A stretch of DNA of 64,000 nucleotides from positions 29,635,558-29,699,557 of the forward strand of contig CM049310.1 of NCBI GenBank assembly GCA_026874595.1, in the 5' to 3' direction. Source of the stretch: Sipunculus nudus. Lineage: Eukaryota; Annelida; Sipuncula; Golfingiida; Sipunculidae. This document shows, in pieces, positions 37,838 through 48,122 of the stretch (positions are counted from its first letter, which is position 1; each line of letters begins with the position of its first letter). The notes beneath the pieces were generated by a model. The model was not told the DNA's origin. It did no database searches and saw nothing but the letters and a program-made list of their open reading frames with translations. The position numbers were made by a program, and so were the translations under genes.

Positions 37838-40200
37838 GTGGCTGTATGGGTTAAGTATTTCATGGAAACCGTTGTTTGCTCAGCTCAGACTGCCCTGGGG
37901 CTATATGGGTGGAGTATTTCATGGAAACCGTTGTTTGCTCAGCTCAGACTGCTTTGGGGCTGTGTGGGTGGAGTATTTGATGTAAACAGTTGTTTGCTCA
38001 GCCCAGACTGCTTTGGGGCTGTACGTGTGGTGTATTTGATGTAAACAGTTGTTTACTCAGCTCAGACTTCTTTGGATTTGTATTGCTGGTGTATTTAATG
38101 TAAACAGTTGTTTGCTCAGCCCAGACTGCTTTGGAGCTGTGTGGGTGGAGTATTTGATGTAAACAGTTGTTTGCTCAGCCCAGACTGCTTTGGGGCTGTA
38201 CGTGTGGTGTATTTGATGTAAACAGTTGTTTGCTCAGCTCAGACTTCTTTGGGGCTGTACGTGTGGTGTATTTGATGTAAACAGTTGTTTGCTCAGCTCA
38301 GGCTTCTTTGGGGTTGTATTGCTGGTGTATTTAATGTAAACAGTTGTTTGCTCAGCCCAGACTGCTTTGGAGCTGTGTTGGTGGAGTATTTGATGTAAAC
38401 AGTTGTTTGCTCAGCCCAGACTGCTTTGGGCTGTACGTGTGGTGTATTTGATGTAAACAGTTGTTTACTCAGCTCAGACTTCTTTTGGGTTGTATTGCTG
38501 GTGTATTTAATGGAAACAGTTGTTTGCTCAGCTCACACTGATTTGTGGCTGTATGGGTTAAGTATTTCATGGAAACAGTTGTTTGCTCAGCCCAGACTGC
38601 TTTGGAGCTGTGTGGGTGGAGTATTTGATGTAAACAGTTGTTTGCTCAGCCCAGACTGCTTTGGGGCTGTACGTGTGGTGTATTTGATGTAAACAGTTGT
38701 TTACTCAGCTCAGACTGCTTTTGGGTTTTATTGCTGATGTATTTGATGTAAACAGTTGATTGCTAAGCTCAGACTACTTTGGGGGTGTATGGGTGGAGGA
38801 TTTGATGTAAACAGTTGTTTGCTCAGCTCACACTGATTTGTGGCTGTATGGGTTAAGTATTTCATGGAAATCGTTGTTTGCTCAGCTCACACTGATTTGT
38901 GGCTGTATGGGTTAAGTATTTCATGGAAACAGTTGTTTGCTCAGCCCAGACTGCTTTGGAGCTGGGTGGGTGGAGTATTTGATGTAAACAGTTGTTTGCT
39001 CAGCCCAGACTGCTTTGGGGCTGTACGTGTGGTGTATTTGATGTAAGCAGTTGTTTACTCAGCTCAGACTGCTTTTGGGTTGTATTGCTGATGTATTTGA
39101 TGAAAACAGTTGATTGCTAAGCTCAGACTACTTTGGGGCTGTATGGGTGGAGGATTTGATGTAAACAGTTGTTTGCTCAGCTCACACTGATTTGTGGCTG
39201 TATGGGTTAAGTATTTCATGGAAACCGTTGTTTGCTCAGCTCAGACTGCCCTGGGGCTATATGGGTGGAGTATTTCATGGAAACCGTTGTTTGCTCAGCT
39301 CAGACTGCTTTGGGGCTGTGTGGGTGGAGTATTTGATGTAAACAGTTGTTTGCTCAGCCCAGACTGCTTTGGGGCTGTACGTGTGGTGTATTTGATGTAA
39401 ACAGTTGTTTACTCAGCTCAGACTTCTTTGGATTTGTATTGCTGGTGTATTTAATGTAAACAGTTGTTTGCTCAGCCCAGACTGCTTTGGAGCTGTGTGG
39501 GTGGAGTATTTGATGTAAACAGTTGTTTGCTCAGCCCAGACTGCTTTGGGGCTGTACGTGTGGTGTATTTGATGTAAACAGTTGTTTGCTCAGCTCAGAC
39601 TTCTTTGGGGCTGTACGTGTGGTGTATTTGATGTAAACAGTTGTTTGCTCAGCTCAGGCTTCTTTGGGGTTGTATTGCTGGTGTATTTAATGTAAACAGT
39701 TGTTTGCTCAGCCCAGACTGCTTTGGAGCTGTGTTGGTGGAGTATTTGATGTAAACAGTTGTTTGCTCAGCCCAGACTGCTTTGGGCTGTACGTGTGGTG
39801 TATTTGATGTAAACAGTTGTTTACTCAGCTCAGACTTCTTTTGGGTTGTATTGCTGGTGTATTTAATGTAAACAGTTGTTTGCTCAGCTCAGACTGCTTT
39901 GGGGCTGTATGGTTGGAGTATTTGATGTAAACAGTTGTTTGCTCAGCTCACACTGATTTGTGGCTGTATGGGTTAAGTATTTCATGGAAACAGTTGTTTG
40001 CTCAGCCCAGACTGCTTTGGAGCTGTGTGGGTGGAGTATTTGATGTAAACAGTTGTTTGCTCAGCCCAGACTGCTTTGGGGCTGTACGTGTGGTGTATTT
40101 GATGTAAACAGTTGTTTACTCAGCTCAGACTGCTTTTGGGTTTTATTGCTGATGTATTTGATGTAAACAGTTGATTGCTAAGCTCAGACTACTTTGGGGG
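37838..40200 (+). repeat. tandem duplication of 23-24 monomers (1,356 bp)
   Basis: The marker frame at 37,838 recurs at 39,194 (+1,356, 23 units minus 1). The rare variants TTTGGATTTGTATTG (38,072 and 39,428) and GCTTTGGGCTGTACG (38,425 and 39,781) show the same offset. The GGGTTTTATTGC variant recurs at +1,415, that is one extra monomer, close to an AATGGAAACAG junction near 38,510 where one copy has lost a monomer. Confidence 0.7.
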
Positions 40201-41240
40201 TGTATGGGTGGAGGATTTGATGTAAACAGTTGTTTGCTCAGCTCACACTGATTTGTGGCTGTATGGGTTAAGTATTTCATGGAAATCGTTGTTTGCTTAG
40301 CTCAGACTGCCCTGGGGCTATATGGGTGGAGTATTTCATGGAAATCGTTGTTTGCTCAGCTCAGACTGCTTTGGGGCTGTGTGGGTGGAGTATTTGATGT
40401 AAACAGTTGTTTGCTCAGCCCAGACTGCTTTGGGGCTGTACGTGTGGTGTATTAGATGTAAACAGTTGTTTACTCAGCTCAGACTGCTTTAGGGTTGTAT
40501 TGCTGGTGTATTTAATGTAAACAGTTGTTTGCTCAGCTCAGACTTCTTTGGGGTTGTATTGGTGGTGTATTTGATGTAAACAGTTGTTTGCTCAGCTCAC
40601 ACTGATTTGTGGCTGCATGGGTTAAGTATTTCATGGAAACCGTTGTTTGCTCAGCTCAGACTGCTTTGGGGCTGTATGGTTGGAGTATTTGATGTAAACA
40701 GTTGTTTGCTCAGCTCACACTGATTTGTGGCTGTATGGGTTAAGTATTTCATGGGAACAGTTGTTTGCTCAGCCCAGACTGCTTAGAGCTGTATGGTTGG
40801 AGTATTTGATGTAAACAGTTGTTTGCTCAGCTCACACTGATTTGTGGCTGTATGGGTTAAGTATTTCATGGAAACCGTTGTTTGCTCAGCTCAGACTGCT
40901 TTGGGGCTGTGTGGGTGGAGTATTTGATGAAAACAGTTGTTTGCTCAGCCCAGACTGCTTTGGGGCTGTACGTGTGGTGTATTTGATGTAAACAGTTGTT
41001 TACTCAGCTCAGACTGCTTTTGGGTTGTATTGCTGATGTATTTGATGTAAACAGTTGATTGCTAAGCTCAGACTACTTTGGGGCTGTATGGGTGGAGGAT
41101 TTGATGTAAACAGTTGTTTGCTCAGCTCACACTGATTTGTGGCTGTATGGGTTAAGTATATCATGGAAACCGTTGTTTGCTCAGCTCAGACTGCCCTGGG
41201 GCTATATGGGTGGAGTGTTTCATGGAAACCGTTGTTTGCT

Positions 41241-41661
41241 CAGCTCAGACTGCTTTGGGGCTGTATGTGGTGTATTTGATGTAAACAGTTGTTAACTCAG
41301 CTCAGACTTCTTTGGGGCTGTATGGGTGGTGTATTTTATGTTAACAGTTTTTTACTCAGCTCAGACTGCTTTAGGGCTGTATGGGTGGTGTATTTGATGT
41401 AAACAGTTGTTTGCTGAGCCCAGACTGCTTTGGGGCTGTATGTGTGGTGTATTTGATGTAAACAGTTGTTTGCTCTGCTCAGACTTCTTTGGGGCTGTAT
41501 GGGTGGTGTATTTGATGTAATCAGTTGTTTGCTCAGCTCAGACTGCTTTGGGGCGGTATGGGTGGTGTATTTGATGTAATCAGTTGTTAGCTCAGCTCAC
41601 ACTGATTTGTGGCTGTATGTGTGGAGTATTTGATCTTAACCGTTGTTTGCTCAGCGCAGAC
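41241..41661 (+). repeat. degenerate right edge of the satellite array
   Basis: The last six or seven monomers carry many private changes (GTTAACTCAG, TATGTTAACAGTTTTTTAC, GTAATCAGTTGTTAGC, GATCTTAACCG), and one is several bases short (GCTGTATGTGGTG near 41,265). The last recognisable monomer breaks off after TTGCTCAGCGCAGACG at about 41,661, where unrelated AT-rich DNA begins. Satellite edges often decay this way because they are homogenised less than the interior. Confidence 0.85.
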
Positions 41662-42277
41662 GTTTCATAATAGAGCCTATCAACGAGTTTAAATTTATTA
41701 TGCTGTGTTCGGGGTCAATGAACCAGCATCGGAAACCTCGACAAGTACCTATACCGTCAATAATGAGATTACGCTTGATTGTCTGCAATAAAACAATATA
41801 TGATCCTTCTTTTCGGCATAATGAACCTGAAGACTCAGTGCCAGTCATCGACGACAGGTGGCGCTAGGGTAGCAAGAGGTGGGGGTAAGGTCTATTATCT
41901 GTGGCACTTTTTTTTTTAAACTTGCAGGTCAAATTGTGTATTCAGAGATAGATGTCTGACTGATGTACATAAATCCATAGTCCTTCAAAAATAAATTATC
42001 GCAAAATTAATGCTGTGTGTCAATTCCAATGTTAAATTTGAATTTAACAAGAGTAAAAGAATCCACGCAGACATTGTTTATTAAGCCGACCATTTGTATG
42101 AAAATTACAACGTTTCACAATGTTAACAATTTTTTGAATAGGTGTTTCAGGCAATTTGTTGAACACTTTCATTATTACAGAGATAAATATTAATCAACGA
42201 TGAATATCAAGTCAATTTTAGGAAAGAAAATGCAAATTAAATAGTTTTAAAAAATCTTGGACGAATATGTATACTGT

Positions 42278-42283
<6 letters not shown>
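41662..42283. other. array-flanking non-coding DNA
   Basis: This is unique sequence directly outside the array. A 74-codon plus frame running out of the satellite, and an overlapping minus frame, have no recognisable domain and I do not regard them as genes. The segment ends in AT-rich sequence. One short GC-richer patch at 41,851-41,870 contains ACAGGTGGCGCTAG, which resembles a CTCF core. Confidence 0.6.

Positions 42284-42351
<68 letters not shown>
42284..42351. repeat. (AT)n microsatellite, about 34 repeats
   Basis: An uninterrupted run of alternating A and T about 68 bp long. Its length is likely to vary between individuals and to be less certain in the assembly. Confidence 0.97.
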
Positions 42352-42354
<3 letters not shown>

Positions 42355-43995
42355 TCACATTCTTACGTAAACTGCTATTCTTGATAAACCACAAAGTTAT
42401 ATGAAGTTACAAGTACATAGCGAAAAGAAATACTGATTGAACTGGTAAGCTATGATTGACTTTTGTTGTGAAACCTATTTAATTTTGATTTCAAGATGCT
42501 ACGTAAATGATTAATAGGTAGACATCTATAATGATAACGTTTGTCGAAGGCATTAACTAAGGGCGCAAAACCGTTTTTGTAATTATCCGGAAAAAGTATA
42601 TACAGCAGTTAATAAAGCCTTTTTGGCGGCAGACGGATGAAATTGACATGCTGGGTCATCAAGTGTAAAACCGCGTCATTAACGCGGCAGACGACTGTAA
42701 AGTTGCGTGTCGTCTGCTATATTTACCATGCTGCTTTATGTGAGCAGTGTATTTGAATTTAAATCTAACACAATAGATTCCGTGGGAAAGGGGCCGAACA
42801 TCTGTCAATCTACCTCGATATACACTGGAGTAAGTACCAACATATGCGAAAATTAGACAAGCTTCATAAATAATTTTAATGTTTTGTAGTATTTTCGTAA
42901 TTCTTTATCTCTGCACCTGCCTATCAGTCTCAAGTATGACAGAGAATATTCAAGATTTATTTATTATTTAAAATATGGCATTTTATTAACTGTTAGTTAA
43001 AGGAAAATCTAATGCTGTGTGTGTATCTTGGTAATATAAAATCAATAGAATGTTATTCATTCTACAACATTTTAAATACCTGGTTCTTAATCTGAAATTA
43101 TAGAATGAACTTTCTCTGAAGTTTTACTTTTAATAATTAACTAATAAAGTGTTTAATTTAAAAAGAGCACAATTCCAATATGATGCATTATAGTAAAATA
43201 TTACACACGGAATATATATTATAGGGCCCTACATTTCAGGTGAAAAACTATATAAAATTATGAAATCTCCCAAATTTATGATAATCGCGTGCACATGCAT
43301 GGCGCTCTGCTTGCAGACTGACATTTCGTAATTTCGGAAGTGTCCTGAACGTGATACTATATGTCTATTTTTTCCAAGCTGATGTTATAATACATTAATT
43401 AGAAAGCTCTTACACAGCGCATATACGAAAATAGAACAGCCTCGTCATCACAAAAATGATGACGTCCTTTCTGTTTCAAAACATCCGAAGAACCGAAAAC
43501 TTGTTCTTGCAATTTTAACTAAATCCGGTAAAAATTTCAGGAACTCCGTCTTTTTATCGTGATATTTTAAACAAAAGAGAATATGAAGGTGACCCCACTT
43601 ACTTAAACTTTATTTATTTTACATGGATTGTACAACTAGTTATAATAACTGATACGAGGCACTCTCCATGGCTCGGATGTTGGCGCTAGGTAGTCGGTAC
43701 CCACTTACTTAATATTCAGGAACTCATCATTGCATTTTAAATATATATATTTTTTAGGTTTATCAGACTTAATTAATGCCCTCGTGTTTTATTATGGCTC
43801 TTCTCAGTCTTTAGAGGCAGATTGAAGTTATCGTGGGTATACATCACGGGGATATACATTATTAACACCTGCAAGTCCATCTGGAATTATTAACTGCCTA
43901 AACCAGATATTTCTTTGGTGTTTCGTAATCGGTAATAACTACAGGATTATTTCAAATATAATAAAGTATATATCGTGCTTTTTCTTGGAAAATAA
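42352..43995. other. AT-rich intergenic DNA with a pair of adjacent hairpins
   Basis: No open frame or RNA gene can be supported here. The one distinctive element is at 42,671-42,717. A 6-bp stem (CCGCGT with ACGCGG, loop CATTA) is followed, sharing one base, by a perfect 9-bp stem (GCAGACGAC at 42,687-42,695 with GTCGTCTGC at 42,709-42,717). The sequence GGCGGCAGACGG also occurs about 60 bp upstream. Confidence 0.5.
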
Positions 43996-44011
43996 CCCCC
44001 CCCCCCCCCCC
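43996..44011. repeat. (C)16 homopolymer
   Basis: A run of 16 C residues in otherwise AT-rich DNA. The exact length is a likely sequencing weak point. Confidence 0.95.
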
Positions 44012-45318
44012 AATATCCACCTCCAAAAAGAGATTCCAAGTAAACGCATAGGTCGATAATATTAAAAAATCTGTTCATTAATGTTGCTTCTCCGTACTAC
44101 CAAACAAAGTTTATTATGTGCCATGGCCGAAAAGTGTGCAGTACTTAATTCGATACAAATCATGTAGGGATCGAATGGGAATTGTGTGAATACATGGTCC
44201 TCACAACAGACATCCAATATTTCCTAACAGGTTTATCTGAAGATTTCAAAGTTAAGATTTAAATATCAAGAAAATTAATATTCTTCAAAATCATATATCG
44301 TTTTAAAACAATGTTTAACTTAAAGACTCGCATAGATCAACACGTAAAAAAAACATTATTTATGTAATGCAAAGCTACGGAGGAATACAAACCTAAGATA
44401 ACAAAATAACTTTAGTCAGATCAAGCAATGTATGTAATTTTTATTTCAGAAATGCAGTTAGGGCTTAACATTACGACTTTGCTGGAAACTGGAATTCTAA
44501 AAAGATTTTAATATTCACTTTCTGAAATTTGGTAAAGTTTGGTAAAGTATATTAATAAAATAGTCCGTAACAACATTTTATTAAAAGTAGAAAATAGCAA
44601 CTTTCTTTGTATAATGTTACCTATTCTAAAATCTATATGAAGGTTTCGATGTACCGCATAATATTTGCTGTATCTATTTTTTAAAAATGTAATGAGAGGA
44701 AATGAAGGTCTGTAGAAACCGACGTTTAGCAGTTGAAAGGTATAATACCATTAATAATCGCCAGATGTCGCTAGCGTATGGGTTCAAACGCTATGACATC
44801 GTTGTAGCAAACAAGGAAGTCCTTTGTTGACAGATCAATGTATTTTTCATAGTTAAGGCTCTTGGGCCGAGTGCAGTGTAGTGTTGTTTGGGAGAACTGC
44901 TGGATTTTCTGTACTTCTTTATACTTCTGCCAGTTCACTCATTTACTCACACATGGACATTTTTTTCACGCATATACGCATATACACGCACATGGATCCA
45001 CAGCTTAAGGTAAAAAAGAAAACTTCCGAATTCGTTAATCTTTCCGATGATTTCGAAGTACTGGCTCAACTTGAAGGTTGTTATCACTGCCGATCAAAGA
45101 TATAGTTTACCCTTGTTTATCTGTTGAGATCAATGGTTTTAGTTAATTACAACCGTTACTGTGGGGCTTACATGCTTGATAATGAGCAGGTGATAACCCT
45201 TGATTAGAGTGAGTTGTCTAATTTGAGACAAAAAGCCAACTTTTGTTACCCAACATATGAACTGTTGTGTGTCTCTGCTAATACGGGCGAGTTAAGTCCC
45301 TGCTGTTAGCAGGGTTAA
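44012..45318. other. AT-rich intergenic DNA
   Basis: I see no supported gene. A 37-codon frame (ATG at 44,992, TAG at 45,103-45,105) has a plausible, lysine-rich then acidic composition and ends in CYHCRSKI, but it has no partner exon or family match that I can name. GCCAGATGTCGCTAG at about 44,760 weakly resembles a CTCF site. Confidence 0.5.
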
Positions 45319-45687
45319 CATGCAGGAAAATGAGGGATATGTTATTGTTAATAACACCAACATGCAGGTAAATGAAGGATATGTTATTATTAATAACACC
45401 AATATGCAGGAAAATTACGGATATGTTATTGTCAATAACACCAAGATGCAGGAAAATGACGGATAAGTTATTGTCAATAACACCACCATGCAGGAAAATG
45501 ACGGATAAGTTTTTGTCAATAACACCACCATGCAGGAAAATTACGGATATGTTATTATTAAAAACACCAACATGCAGGTAAATAACGGATATGTTATTGT
45601 TAAAAACACCAACATGCAGGTAAATAACGGATATGTTATTGTTAAAAACACCGACATGCAGGTAAATGATGGATATGTTATTGTTAA
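45319..45687 (+). repeat. 42-bp minisatellite, nine copies, codon-phased
   Basis: CATGCAGG or a one-base variant occurs at 45,319, 45,361, 45,403, 45,445, 45,487, 45,529, 45,571, 45,613 and 45,655, exactly 42 bp apart with no indel. Because 42 is 14 codons, the plus frame that starts at ATG reads a 14-residue repeat of the form MQVNNGYVIVKNTN. The fourth and fifth copies carry TAA where the others have the TAT tyrosine codon. There is a TAA in the same frame eight codons before the first ATG. The frame is therefore broken and no gene is called. It may be a decayed repeat-protein exon or simply non-coding. Confidence 0.93.
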
Positions 45688-46211
45688 GGTGTCCGGATTC
45701 CAGGTTTTACATGGACAGGGATTGCGCCATTTTGACATTTTGGCGAGGTTTGAGCCAGGTAACCTCAACTCTGTTGGTCCACCTCTTCTAACAACTAACT
45801 GTATTTCACAAAACAGATAATTTAAAAAATATATATATAAAAAATGAATTTTTCAAATATATTTTACCTGGACATGACCTTTCACCAGGAAACTGGTTAA
45901 GATTCTGGATTGGAAGGAATCCGGCCAGTGTTGCCTTTTGATCCTTATCCCGATTTTGGATGCTGGATCACGACTCCTGCCTTGCTGGATCCCGTATTTC
46001 ATTCCTTCACTTACTGGTTTACCCTTGACTTTGAAAAAGTTGCTTTATTAAACAGAATAGTTTATCTTAAACAATGATTTTAGCTAAAATTTCGTTAGAC
46101 CCCAGAACTACGCCTTTACATGTACACCTTTGTGTATTATTCAGGAGTTGTTCAGCCAGGTAGAACGTTCCTAACCTGGAAAATCATACTGCGGTGCTTA
46201 CATCGTGAGTT
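45688..46211. other. intergenic DNA between minisatellite and tRNA gene
   Basis: The frame leaving the 42-bp minisatellite continues to about 45,820 with no recognisable domain. Nothing else in this stretch can be supported as a feature. Confidence 0.5.
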
Positions 46212-46283
46212 GGCTCGTTGGTCTAGGGGTATGATTCTCGCTTAGGGTGCGAGAGGTCCCGGGTTCAAATCCCGGACGAGCCC
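46212..46283 (+). tRNA. tRNA-Pro (anticodon AGG)
   Basis: This is a complete 72-nt tRNA gene. The acceptor stem pairs GGCTCGT with ACGAGCC. The anticodon stem is CTCGC/GCGAG around the loop TTAGGGT, giving anticodon AGG at 46,244-46,246. The T stem pairs CCGGG with CCCGG around TTCAAAT. The discriminator base is C, as expected for eukaryotic proline tRNA. There is no intron and no encoded CCA tail. The A box region (TGGTCTAGGGGT) and B box (GGTTCAAATCC) are intact, and a T-run follows six bases later. It decodes CCU (and CCC after A34 is modified to inosine). It stands alone, and the intact arms and terminator argue against a tRNA-derived SINE. Confidence 0.97.
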
Positions 46284-46288
46284 CAATG

Positions 46289-46292
46289 TTTT
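46289..46292 (+). terminator. RNA polymerase III terminator (TTTT)
   Basis: A run of four T residues begins six bases after the discriminator base of the tRNA-Pro gene, which is the usual place and minimal length for polymerase III termination. Confidence 0.8.
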
Positions 46293-48122
46293 CCTCTCAA
46301 GTCAAACAACACTGTCAAAAAAAACAGCCCTCAAAACGAGGTCGAGCCGTCGGGATCGTCACAGTTAAATACAATACATACGATAATCCGGGAATGTTCT
46401 TTTTTACATGAATAAGATAACTTTTTTCATATTGGAAAAAATTGTTTTTGTAGTGACGACAAACCAGTTATATGATAAAAGTTCTGAGTTTGGTAAACAC
46501 TATTCATTGCCAAGTATTTGTACATATTTATTTTCTTAAGAGGAAAACTAAATGGTACTTAACAGTGGTCAGTAAAAGTTAATCTTCCAGTCACGGTAGT
46601 GTTATACCGGTGGTCTATCTGAAATTATATGACAGTCGGGTCACCAGGTGGCCCCTTGTGCTTAGCTGAATTTTGAAGTTTGACTGAGTACATGTATTAA
46701 GAATGTAAGGCAACGTGACCTTACTAAATATAAACGGGGTTTTAAGGGACGCACCAGTGCCTGTCTGCATGTAACTTATTAGGTTAATGGTATTGCCAAT
46801 GCTGAAAAATTCACCCTATAAACGACCTGTAAAGAAGACCAAGTTTAAAAAAACAAGGAAATTTATTTTACTCATTTTGACATGACAGGATCTCTGTCCG
46901 GTGTAGTCTTTGAAAATATATTTTTAATATAAAAAGTATCAGGTAATTTAAAGAGGTGTCTGTGTTGCTGTGTTTGATTTGTTTCATCTGAATATGACAC
47001 AAAAGACCATAACTAAAAAATTTACTTATGCACACTAAATAAAGTCCTTGCAATTATCTTCTTTTTGAGTGTTAAATAATTCATCATATGCGATCTAAAT
47101 AGGTATATTGGTATACAGAAAATAGATATTGTATTCAAATTTGTAAGACATTTGAATAAAATGTTATGTTGCATGCATATATCCATAATCCATATATACT
47201 TTCTATATAAATTTTTTGAAAGAAAAATAAAAAGGCATCTTTAAATCCGATTTCAATGGCTAAAGTAGCGAAATGAAATTAAATTTATATATAATTATTT
47301 TCATTTATTCCAAGTTTGTTCACAAAAAAAGAACATATATGTACCAAACTCTGTGTGAATGTTCATGGTCTCGTGCGCTGTGGAGTGGAAACCATAGTGA
47401 TGAACGGTGGTATTTGTTCTTGAAGGTAGCGTTCCATATATGCGTGTGCAGTACGTATACGGTAATAACGTATGCATGCAGTACGTATGCTTATGCAGCT
47501 GGAAAGCGCACACATTATATTCTTTTAGAGTGATTCCTAGATGCGTGTGCAGAAATTAATAGTCAAAATCCCAGGTAACTGCCAGTCTTTCGTAAGACCA
47601 AACTTTTTGTAAAGAACATCCTCTGGAGCAGACATATAACGCTATTCAAGAGAACAGACTTGTATTTTTGTAAAAATCACCCCCGTTGACGGAGAATCAA
47701 TTTAAAGCATCCGTTTCGCGAAGTTTGTGGAACAATGCAAGACTCTGGAAAAACCCAAGACAATTCAAATTATATATTTAACACGAGTTTAATTGTGAAC
47801 CCATACACCATATGTACACAACGAATTAACAATTATTACTCACTAAACATTAATCATTTTTAACAGAGAAGAAAGTTTAAATATATATATTGAAAATGAT
47901 TACGGAGCATTTTGTTAAACAATGCAGATAACCAGAAAACCAGTAAACCAAAAACTAATAAAATTATTCAAAACTTGTATACAGGTGCCAACAACGTGGA
48001 ATATATAAAAAAAACCCGTAAGAACAATGGTTGTAGCGGTCTGGTCTTGACCTTGCCGTCATAGACCGTCCTTCATATTGTTGATTATGTTGTGAGCTTA
48101 CATTCATATCAACATGTATATG
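46293..48122. other. AT-rich intergenic DNA
   Basis: No gene is supported. Frames of 61-86 codons occur on both strands but overlap each other and have no domain. TCACCAGGTGGCCC at 46,641-46,654 matches the CTCF core consensus at 12 of 14 positions by eye. Near 47,447-47,490 there are several copies of GCAGTACGTAT-like sequence. Confidence 0.5.

Larger units (their letters stand above)
1..41661 (+). repeat. 59-bp satellite array, about 706 monomers, open at the left edge
   Basis: A head-to-tail array of a 59-bp monomer fills the first two thirds of the window with no foreign insertion that I can see. Each monomer holds the landmarks TGATGTAAACAGTTG, TTGCTCAGCTCAGAC and CTTTGGGGCTGT. Distances between equivalent landmarks are multiples of 59 to within a few bases, for example 2301 (39 units), 3835 (65) and 1534 (26). 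Several monomer classes recur, differing at a few diagnostic places: CAGCTCACACTGATTTGTGG, CAGCCCAGACTGC, TTTACTCAGCTCAGACTTC, ATTGCTAAGCTC, and a CATGGAAACCG end in place of GATGTAAACAG. One representative monomer counts 20 G, 21 T, 10 A and 8 C, so the plus strand is strongly G+T rich. Open frames of about 67-68 codons (some 88-96) recur across it but follow the repeat, mostly open on GTG, and have no gene context. Function is unknown; a pericentromeric or other heterochromatic block is an inference. Confidence 0.98.

Noticed and set aside
788-40455. Roughly 37 recurring plus-strand open frames of 66-96 codons across the array
   Set aside because: They follow the 59-bp repeat, which cycles through all three frames, and exist only where three successive monomers lack the usual ATGTAA stop. 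Most begin at GTG, and none has a signal peptide, splice or promoter context.
1-41661. CRISPR array (regular repeats spaced at 59 bp)
   Set aside because: There are no unique spacers: the entire 59-bp period is repeated. Surrounding features are eukaryotic and no cas-like gene is present.
41643-41867. 74-codon plus frame and overlapping 65-codon minus frame at the array border
   Set aside because: One starts within the satellite; neither has a recognisable domain or biased codon use that I could see.
44992-45105. 37-codon frame ending in CYHCRSKI, possibly a first exon
   Set aside because: Composition is plausible, but it is short and I could not find a following exon or family; not enough support for a gene call.
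45320-45820. Repeat-protein gene over the 42-bp minisatellite
   Set aside because: Two in-frame TAA codons in copies four and five and an in-frame stop before the first ATG break the frame. It is kept only as a repeat and a finding.
46212-46283. tRNA-derived SINE in place of a tRNA gene
   Set aside because: All stems are intact, the discriminator is correct and a TTTT terminator follows at once, with no SINE body or target-site duplication seen.
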